Shown: positions 47,232 to 59,600, counted from the first letter of the stretch. The stretch: 64,000 bases of DNA from Gnetum montanum (GCA_015680685.1 MNCI01027262.1:232338-296337); one strand, 5' to 3'. The notes: generated by a model not told the origin, from the letters alone. Program-made: numbers and translations.

Positions 47232-48210
47232 TGTTACAACTAGAAAATTTGATTGCTGGAAAAAATCAAAGGAGATCTAATGCACAGTAGTTCCTCAACA
47301 CATGGACCCCTAGGGCCTTTGAAAAAATTAAGATTCAAGGCACCTTGGCGAGTTTGATAGATCAACCAAGGACTTAGGAAATGAAAAATGAATAAATTAT
47401 GAAAATACAATGTAGAAATTATAGATCTAAAAAAATTAAAAGGAAAATCTAGATTGCATACTAAAACACCATCAAATTTAGGTTGCCACTATTTTTTGCA
47501 AATGTTTCTAAGTGTCAACATGAGGAAAATTTTTTCTAAGTGTTGGGACTATGCTCTCCACTGCACCAAAGCATAGTCAGGTTAGTAGAGAGCATAGTCA
47601 ACACCAAAGGCAAGTTTTGCAAATTTTCCAAAGTGTTAAGCTAGTAGCTACAGAGCATGGTAGGCATGGAAGAAATAGTTTGGTAGAGATTACCCTCTCT
47701 ACTATACTAGAGCATAGTCAAGTGTATTTGGCATGGAAGAAACAGTTTGGCAAAATTTTCTAATAGTTGATACTATGCTCTCCATTAGACTAGAGCGTAG
47801 TTAAGCATAGATAGCATCAAGGCATAGTGTTTTGTAGTTTTTTCTAATTGTTATGAATATGCTCTCCACTACCATGAAGTGTAGTCGAGTGTAGTGAATT
47901 AGAAGATAGATTTTGCAAAATTTCGTCTAACTACTGGGACTATGCTCACCCTAATTAGGAGCATGGTCAACCTCCCCTAAGGGTAGTCAGTAGATGACCA
48001 CTTGTTCTACAAAATGTTTCTAAGTGTTGGACTATGCCCTCCACAAATCTAGAGTGTAGTCTAGTGTAGACATGCCAAATAGCCTTCAAAGGCCTCTACA
48101 ACATAGCACCAAAATTCACATAAGCTCCAACACACCTTCGGCAAATAACATGCATCTTTTTGGCACCCAAAATTGTAACTACACTCAACACAACTCGAAA
48201 AGTGGACAAT
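47232..48210. repeat. element B 5' LTR region (outer edge unresolved)
   Basis: The element side begins TGTTACAACTAG (47232), the reverse of an LTR ending ..TAACA, eight bases from the primer site. No partner LTR exists in the window, so the right edge cannot be set; the hairpin array (47530-48062) lies within. The LTR of element C must start somewhere between here and its TATA box at 48461. Confidence 0.5.
47530..48062. repeat. array of GACTATGCTC...GAGCATAGTC hairpin units
   Basis: At least six units about 80-145 bp apart: 47547-47578, 47692-47719, 47770-47802, 47854-47886, 47938-47969 and 48029-48061. Each has GACTATGCTCTCCACT-like sequence followed after 10-15 bases by AGAGCATAGTC. In the first the stem GACTATGCT/AGCATAGTC is perfect. 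Spacer text (TTTTCTAAGTGTTG, TTTGCAAAATTTTC) is also repeated. Looser copies occur at 57905-57930 and 63473-63490. Confidence 0.8.
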
Positions 48211-48460
48211 GTAGTCCTAGAGTGTAGTATCAAAACTTGCATTTTTCTTTTTTCTTTTTTGTTAGGTACATTGTGGTCTTTTTGGCACATGAACATGTAG
48301 TTGGCAACATAGTCATGGTTTGGTTGTTTCACAGAGTCCATTGGAGCACACTAGAGCATGACACCATGTGCTTCAGTGGAGAGTGTGTTTCAATGCAATG
48401 TAGTTCCAATCATTCCATTCCATGTGGCAACAGACTAGCATTCCATAGGAAACCTAGCCC

Positions 48461-48470
48461 TATAAATACC
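48461..48470 (+). promoter_or_regulatory. TATA box of the element C 5' LTR
   Basis: CCCTATAAATACCC at 48458-48471, about 650 bp before the LTR end at about 49121, a normal R-U5 length for a large Tat LTR. Confidence 0.6.
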
Positions 48471-49129
48471 CTTGTCCTCTATGTTTTATGGGTTGCTAAT
48501 TTGAAGGTTGACATTCTTGGCATTTGGCATCTCAGAAAGGCAAAGCATTTGCACATCATTGTAGCTCACCGTAGGACACTGTAGACCACCATAGTCCACT
48601 ACACATGGCAGTGGCCAACCCGATGGGCATAGACACCATGGTGGATGTTAATTTTTTCAGCCTAGACATCCTAAGACTATGACTACACTATCCACTCTGC
48701 TTGTTGTTCACTATGTACCACCTCACCCTTTTTTGAGGTTAACTATCCTCAACCCCATTTGGGGTGGTGCTGCTTTCTCTCTCACTCTCCTATCATGCAT
48801 TTTTAGCATTTTTAGTTGCATTTTGACATTTTAGTTGCATTTTTATAATTTTTTATGCATATTCACACATTGACACCTTCATTTCACACTGAAACCCTTA
48901 GCTACACTGACCTCCATTAACCCCATTGACATTGTGAAACATTGTTACACACTTAGCATCATTTTGGCATTGCATTTCATAAGTCCCTATTTGATCAATA
49001 AGACCATTCTAGGCACATTGTTTTTGCCTCCAGTAGGCCCTTACGTAGATGCGGGGTTAAAGTTATGTGCCTACAAACCTCTCGGTGTTCCTGTTCTAGT
49101 AGTTAATGTTTTTAGTTGCTATGATTTTC

Positions 49130-49148
49130 TGGTGCTAGAAGGAGGGCC
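49130..49148 (+). other. element C primer binding site candidate
   Basis: TGGTGCTAGAAGGAGGGCC, preceded by GATTTTC. The same motif in element B (47205-47223), also next to an LTR end, supports the assignment. Confidence 0.72.
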
Positions 49149-49454
49149 AAATCTATTTCCCTCTTTCCAACTTTATTGGTTAATATCTTGCATGCTCTCT
49201 ATGTCACCATTACTAGCTTGAGGCTAGCATAGATCCAACACCCCTGTGGACTTGCCTCGTGTAGTAGCTAGATCTTAGGCTAGTGTAGGTGTTATTTACA
49301 AACTAGATGGTGTAGATTAGACCAACTTGTTGGTTCCCTTGGAACCTTGTGTAGCAACCCTAAAGCATCCCTCCCTACACTTTGCTAATTTCTGGGCACT
49401 CTTAGTGGAGAGCGTATAGTTGGCTCTCAAGGTGAAGAGTGTAGTCTCGATACT

Positions 49455-49605
49455 TGGTAGCCATTTTTCTATGATTTTCAATACTTAGCCATTTTCTCTA
49501 GAGTTAGTTAATTTTTTATGATTTTCATAGTTAGTCATTTTTTTGTAGTTTCTAGACTTAGCCATTTTTTTAGCAATTTTCATAGTTAGCCATTTTCCTT
49601 TCAAT
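49455..49605 (+). repeat. TTAGCCATTTT leader repeats before gag C
   Basis: Four to five units of 35-40 bp, each containing TAGCCATTTT (or TAGTCATTTT) and usually TTTTCATAGT, ending about 100 bp before gag. Confidence 0.75.
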
Positions 49606-49707
49606 TATCACCATGAACTCTAAACAACCTTCTACATCAATTCTAAGCACACTTGCTATCCTACCTTCCTAGCAAGAAAATAGGATTGACCACCTTATTA
49701 GTTCTAC

Positions 49708-51537
49708 TATGGCAAAGCCAAGGCAGTCCCTTAGGTTGTTTCACTAAGAAACCTGAATATATGACACTTAATGATGAGTAGTACAACTTCATCTATGTGA
49801 ACCTCCAAGATATGAAGGCCAAGAAAGGTTACGAGCTCAGCAATTGAAACAGATAGGAGTACATCCCTTCCTCCATTGACTTCATTCCACTCACTGAGCC
49901 TTATTAGTGGATGTTTTCTTAGATCATCAGAATGAGTGAGCATGAGGTAAGAATAAATTATGAGGAGCCCCTAAAAGAAGAGTAGGATGAGTTTGAAACT
50001 TGATCTAAGCATGAGAACTCTTTTCATACCTCCTTCTAGTGGACAACCCCCAGTTTGGTCCTTCCACAATCCCACCCACTTGTCTTCTTGGAGATAGTTA
50101 TCGCTCTAGTGTCACCCTCTAGGTTGACACCTATGGTGGTAATCCACCAAATGTAGTACACATTCCAAGATGCAATACCTCCCATCAACATGCCCATTGT
50201 GGTATAGTTGCAACTTGCCTAATCTTCCCTATTAGTGACCATCATGCCTACATAGCACTACATGCACACTTTGCATATCACTTAGCCACAAATGACTTAG
50301 GCATGCTATGTCTTGGCTACTTCATCCACACCTTTAGTAGTGGCCCAACCCACACACACATGGGTTTCCTAGGTCGCTATGTCGATAGTGCAACCTACAC
50401 AGTAACCATCACATGTGGTCCCATAATGTACAACCAAGTTGTGGGCCATCCAGCCAACACAGTAGGTAGCATAATCAACATAGCCCACTGCTACATCCCA
50501 AGGTTTGGTTCAAGTAATCCAGCAGATCCAAACCTTAATAGAAGATGTTAAGTAACTTAGGGCCACCTCCTTCAAAATTGTTCATGTGGTTGACTTCTAT
50601 CAGGATGATCCTACTTCCTCACTTCACTAAGTACAACAGTGATGGGGATCCGAATGCTCACATTATGACCTTCTAGTCTAAATGCTTGCTACTGCAATTA
50701 TGGTAACACACCATCATCTGTGTGTTCACCATGTCCCTTATCAATAAGGCACTCAATTGGTATTAGGCATTGTCCAAGGCCTTAATCTCCTCTTTGGAGG
50801 ACTTGCTTAGTCAATTCATCATGCACTTCAAGTATAACTTGAAGCCAGAAACCATCCTTGACCAACTTATGTAAATTAAGTAGGGTTATTTAGAGCCCAT
50901 GCAAAATTTTATCCAAAGTTGGAGTGCTTCACTAAATGAAATCCATGAGCTAATAGCTAAAATGGACCTTCATGGAAAGCTTCAAGGGTATAGTCAATGA
51001 CTTTATTAAGTCAAAATTGTACTATTTAGCCTTATAGTCCTTGAGACAAGCATTTGTCCAAACAAATAGCATACAAGATGTGGTAGAAGCCAACAAGGAT
51101 CAAGCTTATGTGGCCTATAAGAACTTGCACATGAAGGACAAGAACAAGGGAAAACAAGCTACAATTGTGGTAACTATGGTGAACAAAGCCAAAGCCACTA
51201 ATCCAAAGCTAATCACCAGGCCATCTAAGGCCCTAGCCAACAACAAGACTACCAACCCTAGCACCACAACAACAAACTAGTCTATGTCATTTGCAATGAC
51301 AATACAAAAATGTCAAGATCCAACTTTGAGTGCAAGGATTGCTCAAAGTACACCTTGTTGCCCCTAAAATTGTTAGAACTCTTGGACCAACTATTCAAGG
51401 CTAAACACATGAAATACAAGCATATGTCTAAGGATGCTTGTAAAAGACATGAAAAATACTATGAGCTCCTAAGGAATCCCTCAGTTGTAGCCCTGAATGA
51501 TCCTTTGGTCCCTAAGCACTTTAGGCTAGACTAGTTT
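49708..51537 (+). pseudogene. element C gag
   Basis: Likely start ATG at 49708 (MAKPRQSLRLF). Blocks in order: LTEP near 49895; IIRMSEHEVRINYEEPLKEE near 49920-49980; a Pro/His-rich linker (50040-50550); then the capsid-like core SLINKALNWYQALSKALISS (50738-50795) and LMQIKQGYLEPMQNFIQSW (about 50862-50925). The Lys-rich stretch 51041-51280 and KYTLLPLKLLELLDQLF (51340-51400) follow. Matches element B gag throughout. At least four frameshifts or stops. Confidence 0.8.
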
Positions 51538-52499
51538 TGCCACTATTATCAATTTCTAGCCATAACATGGACTTTTTCATGGCCTTGTAGGATGACTTGT
51601 AATGGATGATTGATAGGGGTGAGTTGGTGCTCAATGCCACTAACCTAGTTCATCACCATCAACATTGATGATAATTCAAAATAGGTGCAACAACCATTTG
51701 TGATTCAAGTACCCTTTGGTAGTTTAGGGGCTCCCTTAGCCTCCACCAGCTTAGGCTTTCCTTTTGTTGTTAGAGTGCTACCTCAAGCACCCACAACACC
51801 TTTCATGGTTATGATCCCATAGCACATTGCAATAGCAATAGCATAGTCACCCTTTGTCATTAGGATGTTGCAACATGCTAGTTCTTCCCTTGCCCATAGT
51901 CTAGTGATGGGTAATGCATTATTCCCTACCCATCCAAGGTTATATCCTATAGGAAATGCTAATAAACCATCTAGAGGACAACCTAAGAGGCCTAATGAGT
52001 GGCTCTCTAATAAAATTCTTAGACAACATCAAGAGTAAAGAGTGCTAGGTTTGCCTAAACTAGTCCCCCTTTCAACAATGCCCATGAAAAAATCAACTAA
52101 AGAGGCCACTACTGGCAAGCCACAACTATGCATTGAGGCTCTACAATAGGCTAGGGAGACCAAGGCCAAATATCTTCCATGAGAAATCTATCTCCTAGGT
52201 CGTATGGAGGAGGTTAAGGCCAACAAAATGACAGGCATTAGCAAAGACTTCCTAGATGCATTAACCTAGGTAAAGCAAGCCTTGAAGTAGAAAAACATAA
52301 TGTTAAGCATGTACAACCTCATTATGATGTCATATACCCTTTGTGATGTGCTAATTGACATGTTGACCTCCATTCCTATCAAGGAGGATATCCCAGCCAA
52401 TGAATACTCCATCCATGTTGTGATGTTGCTGCTTTCACTGTAAAAATCAAGCTCAACACCCCTAGCATTTGATGACAAGGTGATTAAGGTTGACCTTGA
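51538..52499 (+). pseudogene. element C gag-protease linker
   Basis: Shifting frames with Pro/Ala-rich low-complexity sequence (51700-51900) and a more conserved piece near 52100-52260 (Lys/Glu-rich). No recognised domain; probably polyprotein linker. Confidence 0.45.
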
Positions 52500-52990
52500 G
52501 AAGGGTTAAGTCATCATAGTGCTGATGTTTATCACAATACATGTTAGGCAATGCAAGATCCATAGGATACATGTTGATGAAAGGGTAGCAATAAACATCA
52601 TCCCATATACCATTGTTGACAAATTAGGCCTCATTGAGTAGATCAAGCCTATAGAAAAAACTTGCCTATAGTCCTTTAATAGATCATATGTCATTATTAG
52701 GGGCACCATTACGATAGCCTTCAAGGTAGGGGAAGAGTTCCCCACTATTGTAGAGTTCATCGTTATAGAGGAGATGCTAGGCTTCAACTTAATCTTGGGT
52801 AGGCCTTGGCTTGCCCAATTGTAGGTTCTCTCCTCTCCCATCCACCAAGAAATCCACCTTTCATATGAAGGTGGTGAGGTCATTATCCATAGTGACAACA
52901 CAACCCCTTTGGCCATTAACAACATTGACATAGAACAAGGGTCAAAGATGGAGTTCCTTGCTGATGCACCCACGATGAAGGACAATAGCA
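52500..52990 (+). pseudogene. element C protease
   Basis: Reads IHVDERVAINIIPYTIVDKL from about 52567, with the catalytic D[S/T]G altered to DER, then IIRGTITIAFKVGEEFPTIV (52692-52750) and GFNLILGRPWLAQL (52780-52822), the retropepsin flap-to-C-terminal region. About 80 codons of extension follow (to 53100), ending near NPHWIRKKL. Loss of the DTG motif means this copy cannot be active. Homologous to 43360-43770. Confidence 0.82.
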
Positions 52991-53099
52991 AAATGTGTGA
53001 GGCTAGCCCACCCAAATAAATAAAGGAAACTAGCAACATCCAAAAGGATGCTTTATGGGTAGAATTTCCATTTAACATAGCATATGGAAGTCAAGGGGA

Positions 53100-53840
53100 C
53101 TACCACATAGTACCATCTAGGTCCTACATGCTTCCTAACCCACATTGGATTAGGAAGAAACTACAGAACTAAGACATCCCCTTAGTTCAACACGCGCAAG
53201 GTGCCTACCTGCCCTTTGCTTATACATTTAGCCATGCATTGCATTTTTTACTTACATTGCATTTGTCTATGTATTTACATTTATCTTTATTTCCTAGATT
53301 ATGCATTTTCCGCTTTTTTTGTACATTTATTTGCTTTGTTTAAGCATTTTTTGTAGTTTGCGTAGTCACTTGTTTAGTTTACCCTTGGCAGTTGTTAGCT
53401 TATGCATGAAAAACATAAAAATGCATAAGAATCAGAAAAGAAGAATAATAATAAAAAAAAAAGAGAAATAGCATCACTATGATCCATCATGGCATTAAAT
53501 TGGTGATGTGTGGCCTGAAATGACCTAAAACTATCACTATGGCCTACCATGGCCTTGAACTAGTGACTTGCAGCCTAGAATGGCCTAAAACTACCATGCT
53601 TCATTTTCTAACTCATGGCTTGAAATGGCCTTAAACTAGTAATCATCATGACCTAAAATGGCCTTAAACTAGCATTGGACCTCCTGTTATGGCCTTAAAC
53701 TAGCATGGGACTCACAATGGCCTAGTCACATTATCATTGCATAATCTTAACTTAGCACATTCACTCATCACATAGCAAGTTGATAGTAATAAAAATAAAA
53801 GTTTGCACATTACACTTTTAGCAAACACATCCATTACATC
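53100..53840 (+). repeat. post-protease spacer with TGGCCTTAAACTAG repeats
   Basis: 53470-53730 holds about eight units of TGGCCTTAAACTAG or TGGCCTAAAACTA with CATGATGG/CACTATGG joins. The same unit follows protease in element B (42720-42860), and related ones occur at 59330-59430 and 63030-63390. Confidence 0.75.
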
Positions 53841-53849
53841 TCACATGAA

Positions 53850-56800
53850 TAATAGTACACAACATGAAATCGACATTATGTAGCAAAAAATACAACAAAA
53901 ATGCAAAAGGCCACATTAGGACATGCTCAATTGGTGCTACTAGGTGGAGGTGGAAGTCCCTCTTTCCCCATTGCATCGCTAGGGCCCATGGCATCTCCTG
54001 GTACCTACTACCACAATTACAACAAAATAAGTATTTAAGTAAAGAAAATGTGTAATATACAAGATATCACAAAACATATGAAAAAGCAAACAAAATATTG
54101 ACTTGAGAGGGTCCTACATCAATGTCTTTTGGAGGCAACTTGTCAAGGCCATCCTCCAAGTGTTAGAGGATCTCGGCCTTTGAAACTTGCATTCAGTCCT
54201 CCTAGCCAAAGTCAATCCTCGTAAAGGTCTTTCCTTTGTCCATGGTAGTCTATGTGGGTGCCTCCATTTAAAAGGTAGTAAAGGATGCCTCTTCTAAGGT
54301 GGTGACAATCTACCTTTCAGAAAAGCCACTCACCATTGTATGTTGAGCAAACAACTCATATGCTTGCCTTTTGCCAGTTGCCTCAAGAAACATTTTTAGA
54401 CAATGACATTCAATAGACTCTTTCATTTACCATCAAAGGTATGAATCTTCCTCATGCTTGTACTAGAGCTTGTGGTTCTTTTGTGTATGCCCCCACTAGT
54501 ACACCTATGTGCTATAATTCTTCCAGTCTTGGTTCTTTTAGGTGAGTAGTTCCATTTGCAACCTTTACTTGATTATCTTCTATGTGATCTCATTTTTTCT
54601 CTAAGAGCTAACAATGAACAAGCATACTCTATCTCAGAGGTCCTCCAGGTGCTATCTCCTTATGACCTAGCTGCTAGAAAGTCATATCGGGATTGAAGAT
54701 CCCTGATCTTCATGTTCTAGCTAGTCACTCTCTCATGGAGCTCATGCATGCAGTTTTACAAGTGCTCATTCAAGAACCTATAGATCCACAATGCTTTTTC
54801 ATAGGAAAGCATGCACTTGCTTGCTATCTTGTACTTGTGGTGAGACACCTGATCCACCTTAGGAGGGAGGTCAAGGAGGACATCTACCTTCACCACCTTG
54901 CTTGGATCCCATCGAAGCTTGGAACCTGTTGGCATGCAAAAGCAAATAATCTTAGCCACAACATTCAATTTATAAAGCAATACAAAGAAAATCAAAAACA
55001 TAGAAAACATATCAAGGTTGGGATCTATTTGTTAGAAACAGTCCACCATGTCCTCCACAACATCCTCCATGAAGGAAAATTTGTTGAGCATGTCTACCCA
55101 TGGCTTCATGTAGTAGGTGGATGTTGGACCTTTGGAAGGCACATCTAAGGCTATAACATAACATGATGCAATTAGCATGCAATTGAATAGCCAAATTTGT
55201 TAGAGTAAAAGGGCACTAATAGATGGAAATCCAAATCACTTACCTAGGAAGCCCTCAAGTGTGAGTGTAGGAGGGTAACCCAACTATATGACATCAAATA
55301 GGCAATCAAAATCACCCTTGTTAGGGTGAAGCAACCACTTCTCCTCCAACTGTTGTAGGATCTCTACTATGCTAGGTAGCTCATCTCCATGAACTTCCTT
55401 CTCCTTAGCTTGGAGAGGTGTTTCTTTTGCTACTGCCTCCACTACTACTTTGGCAACCCTCTCTCTGGTCTTTGCACTCACATACACATAACACATTAGT
55501 ACTAGTTAATAACATAGCGTAATAGAAAAAGCATAAAAAATATATAAACATACAAACATATAATAAATGCATCTAACAAGCTATGCATACTAACTTGCAA
55601 CCTCCATACACAAGCTTTGAAACTCGATGTAGATTTTCTTATTACTTAGCCTCCCAACCTCAAGAGCAACCTCCTTTGTAGCATGTGGCCTCTTAATATT
55701 TTCCTTGGATGGTCCCAACATCTTTGTAATATAGTAGTCTACCTTAGCTATGTCTGTAGTGCCAATTGGTGGACCCTCACCTGCACTTTCATGTGAATAA
55801 TGTGACAGCCCCACAGGACCTTTAGTCATTACTAATAATGATTCATCAATCTCCTCTTGGGGGGGGGGGGGGGCGGGTGGGGGAGAGGGGGTCTTGTGCC
55901 CATGTAGTTGTGAAGAGGTGCTTGATCCATGGCTTTGAGAGCTACTCATAGTCTTGCACCACCCAATGCCCATCACCACGTATGACCAACAACTCCACAA
56001 ACCTCCATAGGTACCCTGTGAGGAATGTGAATTGTACATAGGATCTTGCCTGGATGTTAAACTATAGCCTAGAAATATTTCCATGTAAGCTGGTGACAAT
56101 ATAAGTAGTCTAGTTAAACCTTGTACCCTTCAGTAACACCTCTTTCATCACCCATGCCTACTTCACCCCAAGGATTTTTCCTTGGAAGAGCAACTTCAGG
56201 AAGGTGCATGCATGAAAAAGAGGGTAAAGCTCATGTACCTCAGGCATAAGCACATCCTTGATTGATATGCCTTTGTGAGATTAGGTGGCATCCAACCAAT
56301 CCTCAATCTCTCCTCTATAATCCAAATCCCTGCTAGCCTTATCAATAATCAATAGGCCATTAGTGGGGAGTCCAAAGAGGTTGGCAAAGAAGGCCTCACT
56401 AAGGTCAAGCACTACCCTCACACCATGCATGCGGGTGACAAACTATCAAACATTGTTGCTAAAGGAGTCAATGATGGTGACCATTTTAGCCATTGTAATA
56501 CCTAGGTTAAGGATCAAAAAATAGGTCCATCAACCTTGCATGTGAGAGCCTAGTTATCAGTGTGTCTGAGGCCTTGTGGCACAACCAATGTTATGCACAC
56601 TCTACATCATTATATTTCATGATGAGGGTGGCCTCTGTGTGGCTTGTGATGACCATTGTCACCTCACCTAAAGCAACTACTACTACAACAAAGGCAAAAT
56701 AACATTAGCATCATGCAGAAGGTAAATGTAAGCAAGCACAAGAGCTAAAATAGTAGATGCATATGTGGCACAAATGGGATGCAAGACAGATGTGGTGGTA

Positions 56801-57546
56801 TGATCATCTCCTCAGTGTTAATCATATTGGTGGCCTACTCCTCATCCAACCAGTCATGGGTCTTGTGCTACTCATATGCCCTCAAGTATCATGTGGGATA
56901 GGCCTTCAAATCAGGCCCCACTTCTTCAAGCACCACTTTTTGAACATTCTGGCTAGAAGAGAATACCTCTAGGATAGTGCAAGTCAAAGCTAGAGCATAC
57001 GACTCATTGTGTAGGCCCTTCTCATCAACTCTAAATTTGACATTTGGCATGAGCAATTAGCAAATAGCAAAGGTAAACTATGAGAAGCTATAAGAATGCT
57101 TACCCTCTAGCATAGTAGATAGTGTTGGGTGTGTTCTAGAATATGATGTGTGCACACATAGCAACAGAAAGGATGTTTATCTTGTTATAGCAACTAAACC
57201 TATAATGCACCAAATCTTGGATATGCATTGAGTGCCCTTGGGGCCTCTACTTGAACCACCTGCTCCATCACTACCAATAGTGGGCTCATTAAACATGAAT
57301 GTCAAGATGTCTCACTTAGCCCTAGGCAGCAATGTCTTGGTAATGGTGTTGGCAACCTCCATTTCTAAGTGTGATCACATGATTACACTAAGCTACTGTA
57401 GTAGGAACTCATAAGTCCTTGGTTGAAACCACATCACCTGCTGAGCCACATGCATATCTGGCACATGAGTGTTGGAAATAGGCTTGCTTGTGTAGCACAA
57501 GATGTCCACAAGATTCACAACAATTAGGATAGGATTTAATAGCACT
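53850..57546 (-). pseudogene. intron-containing antisense gene of element C
   Basis: A multi-exon gene on - between protease and RT. Its first visible exon follows TATTGTAG and reads LLNPILIVVNLVDILCYTSK from 57546, then MWFQPRTYEFLLQQLSVIM, matching PILIVVKLVGILCYI.. and WFRPRARKLLAYF.. of the + strand gene in B. The middle block reads FFANLFGLPTNGLLIIDKAS (about 56345-56410; B: GLFCDLFCVPTNG), followed by a YPLF block in both. Then comes a Pro-rich segment over a G/C run at 55860, and MLGPSKENIKRPHATKEVAL (55665-55725). Introns are visible on - (donor CCTAG|GTAAGT at about 55250, TTGCAA|GTTAGT at about 55594). Exon edges are less clear than in B. Function unknown. Confidence 0.68.
55858..55890 (-). 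other. homopolymer G run inside an antisense-gene exon
   Basis: Thirteen G followed by C and further G-rich sequence; on - it encodes consecutive prolines. Length may be unreliable, as homopolymers are error-prone. Confidence 0.7.
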
Positions 57547-59600
57547 CTACAATAGACAAGTAATAATCAAAGCACTAGTATATGTACATAGATGCAAAAC
57601 TTAACATAAAACCATTAAATTAAGTTAGCAAAGTTAGCATAGTATAACATAGACTAAAAAAATGTTTTCATTTTGGCAATGCCCTCTAGTGCCCCATGGG
57701 TATAGGGAATTAACTAACTTAATTGATGTGCCTAGTACTCACTGGGATACAACACGTTTATATAAGATAAGCATTTTGTTTCACATGGTTTAGTATCAAC
57801 ATGTTTTCACAAGTTTAGCATTGTCATAGTTTGTAGGATTAGCATTGTTACATTTCGCAAGTTTAGCATTACACATAAGTTGCAAATTTTTTCTAACTTT
57901 GGACTATTGCAGTAGAGAGTGTAGTCTAAAATTTTCACAACATACCTATCATGCCTATTGTGCCTTGCACACTATGCCCTATCGCAGCACCATACACTGT
58001 GCCTTATGTTTTATGCCTTACCACGATGTCATCCCTCAATGCACATCAAGCACCAACCATGGCTATGGTCCCTACAGTTGCAACCATAGCCATAGCCCTT
58101 GTGCCACACCTTGCCACAATTCCCAAGTTTTAAAAAAAATGTTCAAAAACAAAAAACCTAGAAAAATGCAAAAATGCACCCTTGGCATTGAAACCCTCTC
58201 ATGGCAGCTATGGACCACATGGTTGCACTATGAGGCACAATGTCCCTATAGTCCTTGGCCATGCCATCAGGCGTAGTCACCTCACGATCCCCTATAGCCC
58301 TTGATGCATCTTGCACCTTTGCCCCATTCTCATTTTGTTTTCAAAAAAAAAAAAAATCATAGAAATCTATGGTGCTCCCTACCCTGTGGCTAACCACCCC
58401 AGCCATTGCCAAACCTTAATCCATACCTTGCTCATGCCATAGAAGATAAAGTTTTTCAAAAAAGAAAAAATGTGTTTGTAAAAGATCCCTGTAGCAAGCA
58501 AACCCTACAATGGCTCTACAACCCCATGCATGGCCCTTGTGGCAGCTCATGGCCTCCTTGCTTACAGTTACCTTGACAACCATTGTAGTTGTGATCTCAA
58601 GAAAATCCACAAAAAAAAGAAAAAACCAATCATGGCCAGCATCATGACACCTCCACACACACCCATTACAACTCCCTACACATGCAATCATGAAACTTTC
58701 ATTACACAAACCCTTCCAACCATGCATGCCCTTCAACTTGTAGTGTGTAGTGTCTAAAATGGCCCACAACATTGGTGGCCATGGCCATGCCAGGGTGCCA
58801 ACAATGTCCACTTAACCAAACCCTTAGTGTAGAAAATAAACAATGAAAAAATGGCAAAGGAGATAGTGTAGTTGGGGTACCTGGTAGACACTAATTGCCT
58901 CCTTTCATCTATGTGTGCTTGTAGTAGGTAGCCCAATGCCCATTCTCCCTTAATGATAGTCACTAGTCCTAAGTGTAGGGTTTCACTTTGGTGCATCATC
59001 TTGCTCCAACTACGTTCTCTACTGGCAATGCACGACAACAACAACAAGTCTATGCTTGGGATTTTACATTTTGCAAGTTTGAAAATGGCAACTTACCCAT
59101 TGTGAAAAGCACTTTTATACCTTCCTAGGATCATTTAATGACCAATCTACCCATGATTACACTCCACACTTAGCAAAAATTTTTAACTTTTAGTGGGATC
59201 TTAGTTTGGTGAGACCGTAGTCACTTACACTTAGTCAAAATTTGCAACTTTTCGTTGCCTAGCCAATGCCTTAGCTGATTTCATTTTCTAATCACAACCA
59301 GCCTTTCCTGAATTAACATGTTTGATGCATCTATGGTCTGTTAAGACCTAAAACTAGCACCCATGATCCACTAAGATCTAAAACTAGCATGAATAGCCTA
59401 ATGAGGCCTAAAACTAGTACATATACATGCTTACCCATTTTCATAGCCACTATTGCATAAGAAGGCAAATTTCCATCACATTTCTTTTTATTCATTTGTG
59501 AACGTTAACTTGGTTATGATAGGTGCCACTTAATGTTTTTTTGGTTTGTTTTGCTAGAATACAACATAACCATGCCTAAGTAGCTTCTTTCATCTCTAGT
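57547..59600. other. element C spacer upstream of the antisense gene and before RT
   Basis: Non-coding, with many short low-complexity CCATGGCC/GCCATTGCC-type words. Contains one copy of the GTAGAGAGTGTAGTC motif (57910-57930) and three GACCTAAAACTAGCA units at 59338-59430. If the antisense gene has a promoter it should be here, read leftward; none could be identified. Open frames at 57845-58276 (+) and 58416-58811 (-) look accidental. Confidence 0.5.
59338..59430 (+). repeat. GATCTAAAACTAGCA short repeats before RT
   Basis: Three units of about 30 bp (TTAAGACCTAAAACTAGCA, CTAAGATCTAAAACTAGCA, TGAGGCCTAAAACTAGTAC). Same family as 53470-53730 on the other side of the antisense gene. Confidence 0.75.

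Larger units (their letters stand above)
38106..47232 (-). mobile_element. Ty3/gypsy element B (Tat-like), 3' half lost
   Basis: On the - strand from right to left: primer site (47205-47223), leader, gag, protease, short repeats, then a multi-exon gene on the opposite strand. The order up to that gene is the same in element C. RT, RNase H, integrase and 3' LTR should follow below 38106 but are absent; the tandem array of element 2 abuts there. Tat assignment is by homology with C. Confidence 0.75.

Noticed and set aside
47530-48062. CRISPR-like array
   Set aside because: Eukaryotic LTR context, uneven spacing, diverged units and repeated spacers.
52506-53078. Open frame of 190 codons on -, the longest in the window
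   Set aside because: It is the antisense of element C protease and its extension; the + strand carries the recognisable protease blocks.
57845-58276. Open frame of 143 codons on +, Cys/His-rich
   Set aside because: Low-complexity CCATGG-type words produce the Cys/His richness; no motif, and no counterpart seen in element B.
58416-58811. Open frame of 131 codons on -
   Set aside because: Same low-complexity region; no conserved block with the antisense gene.
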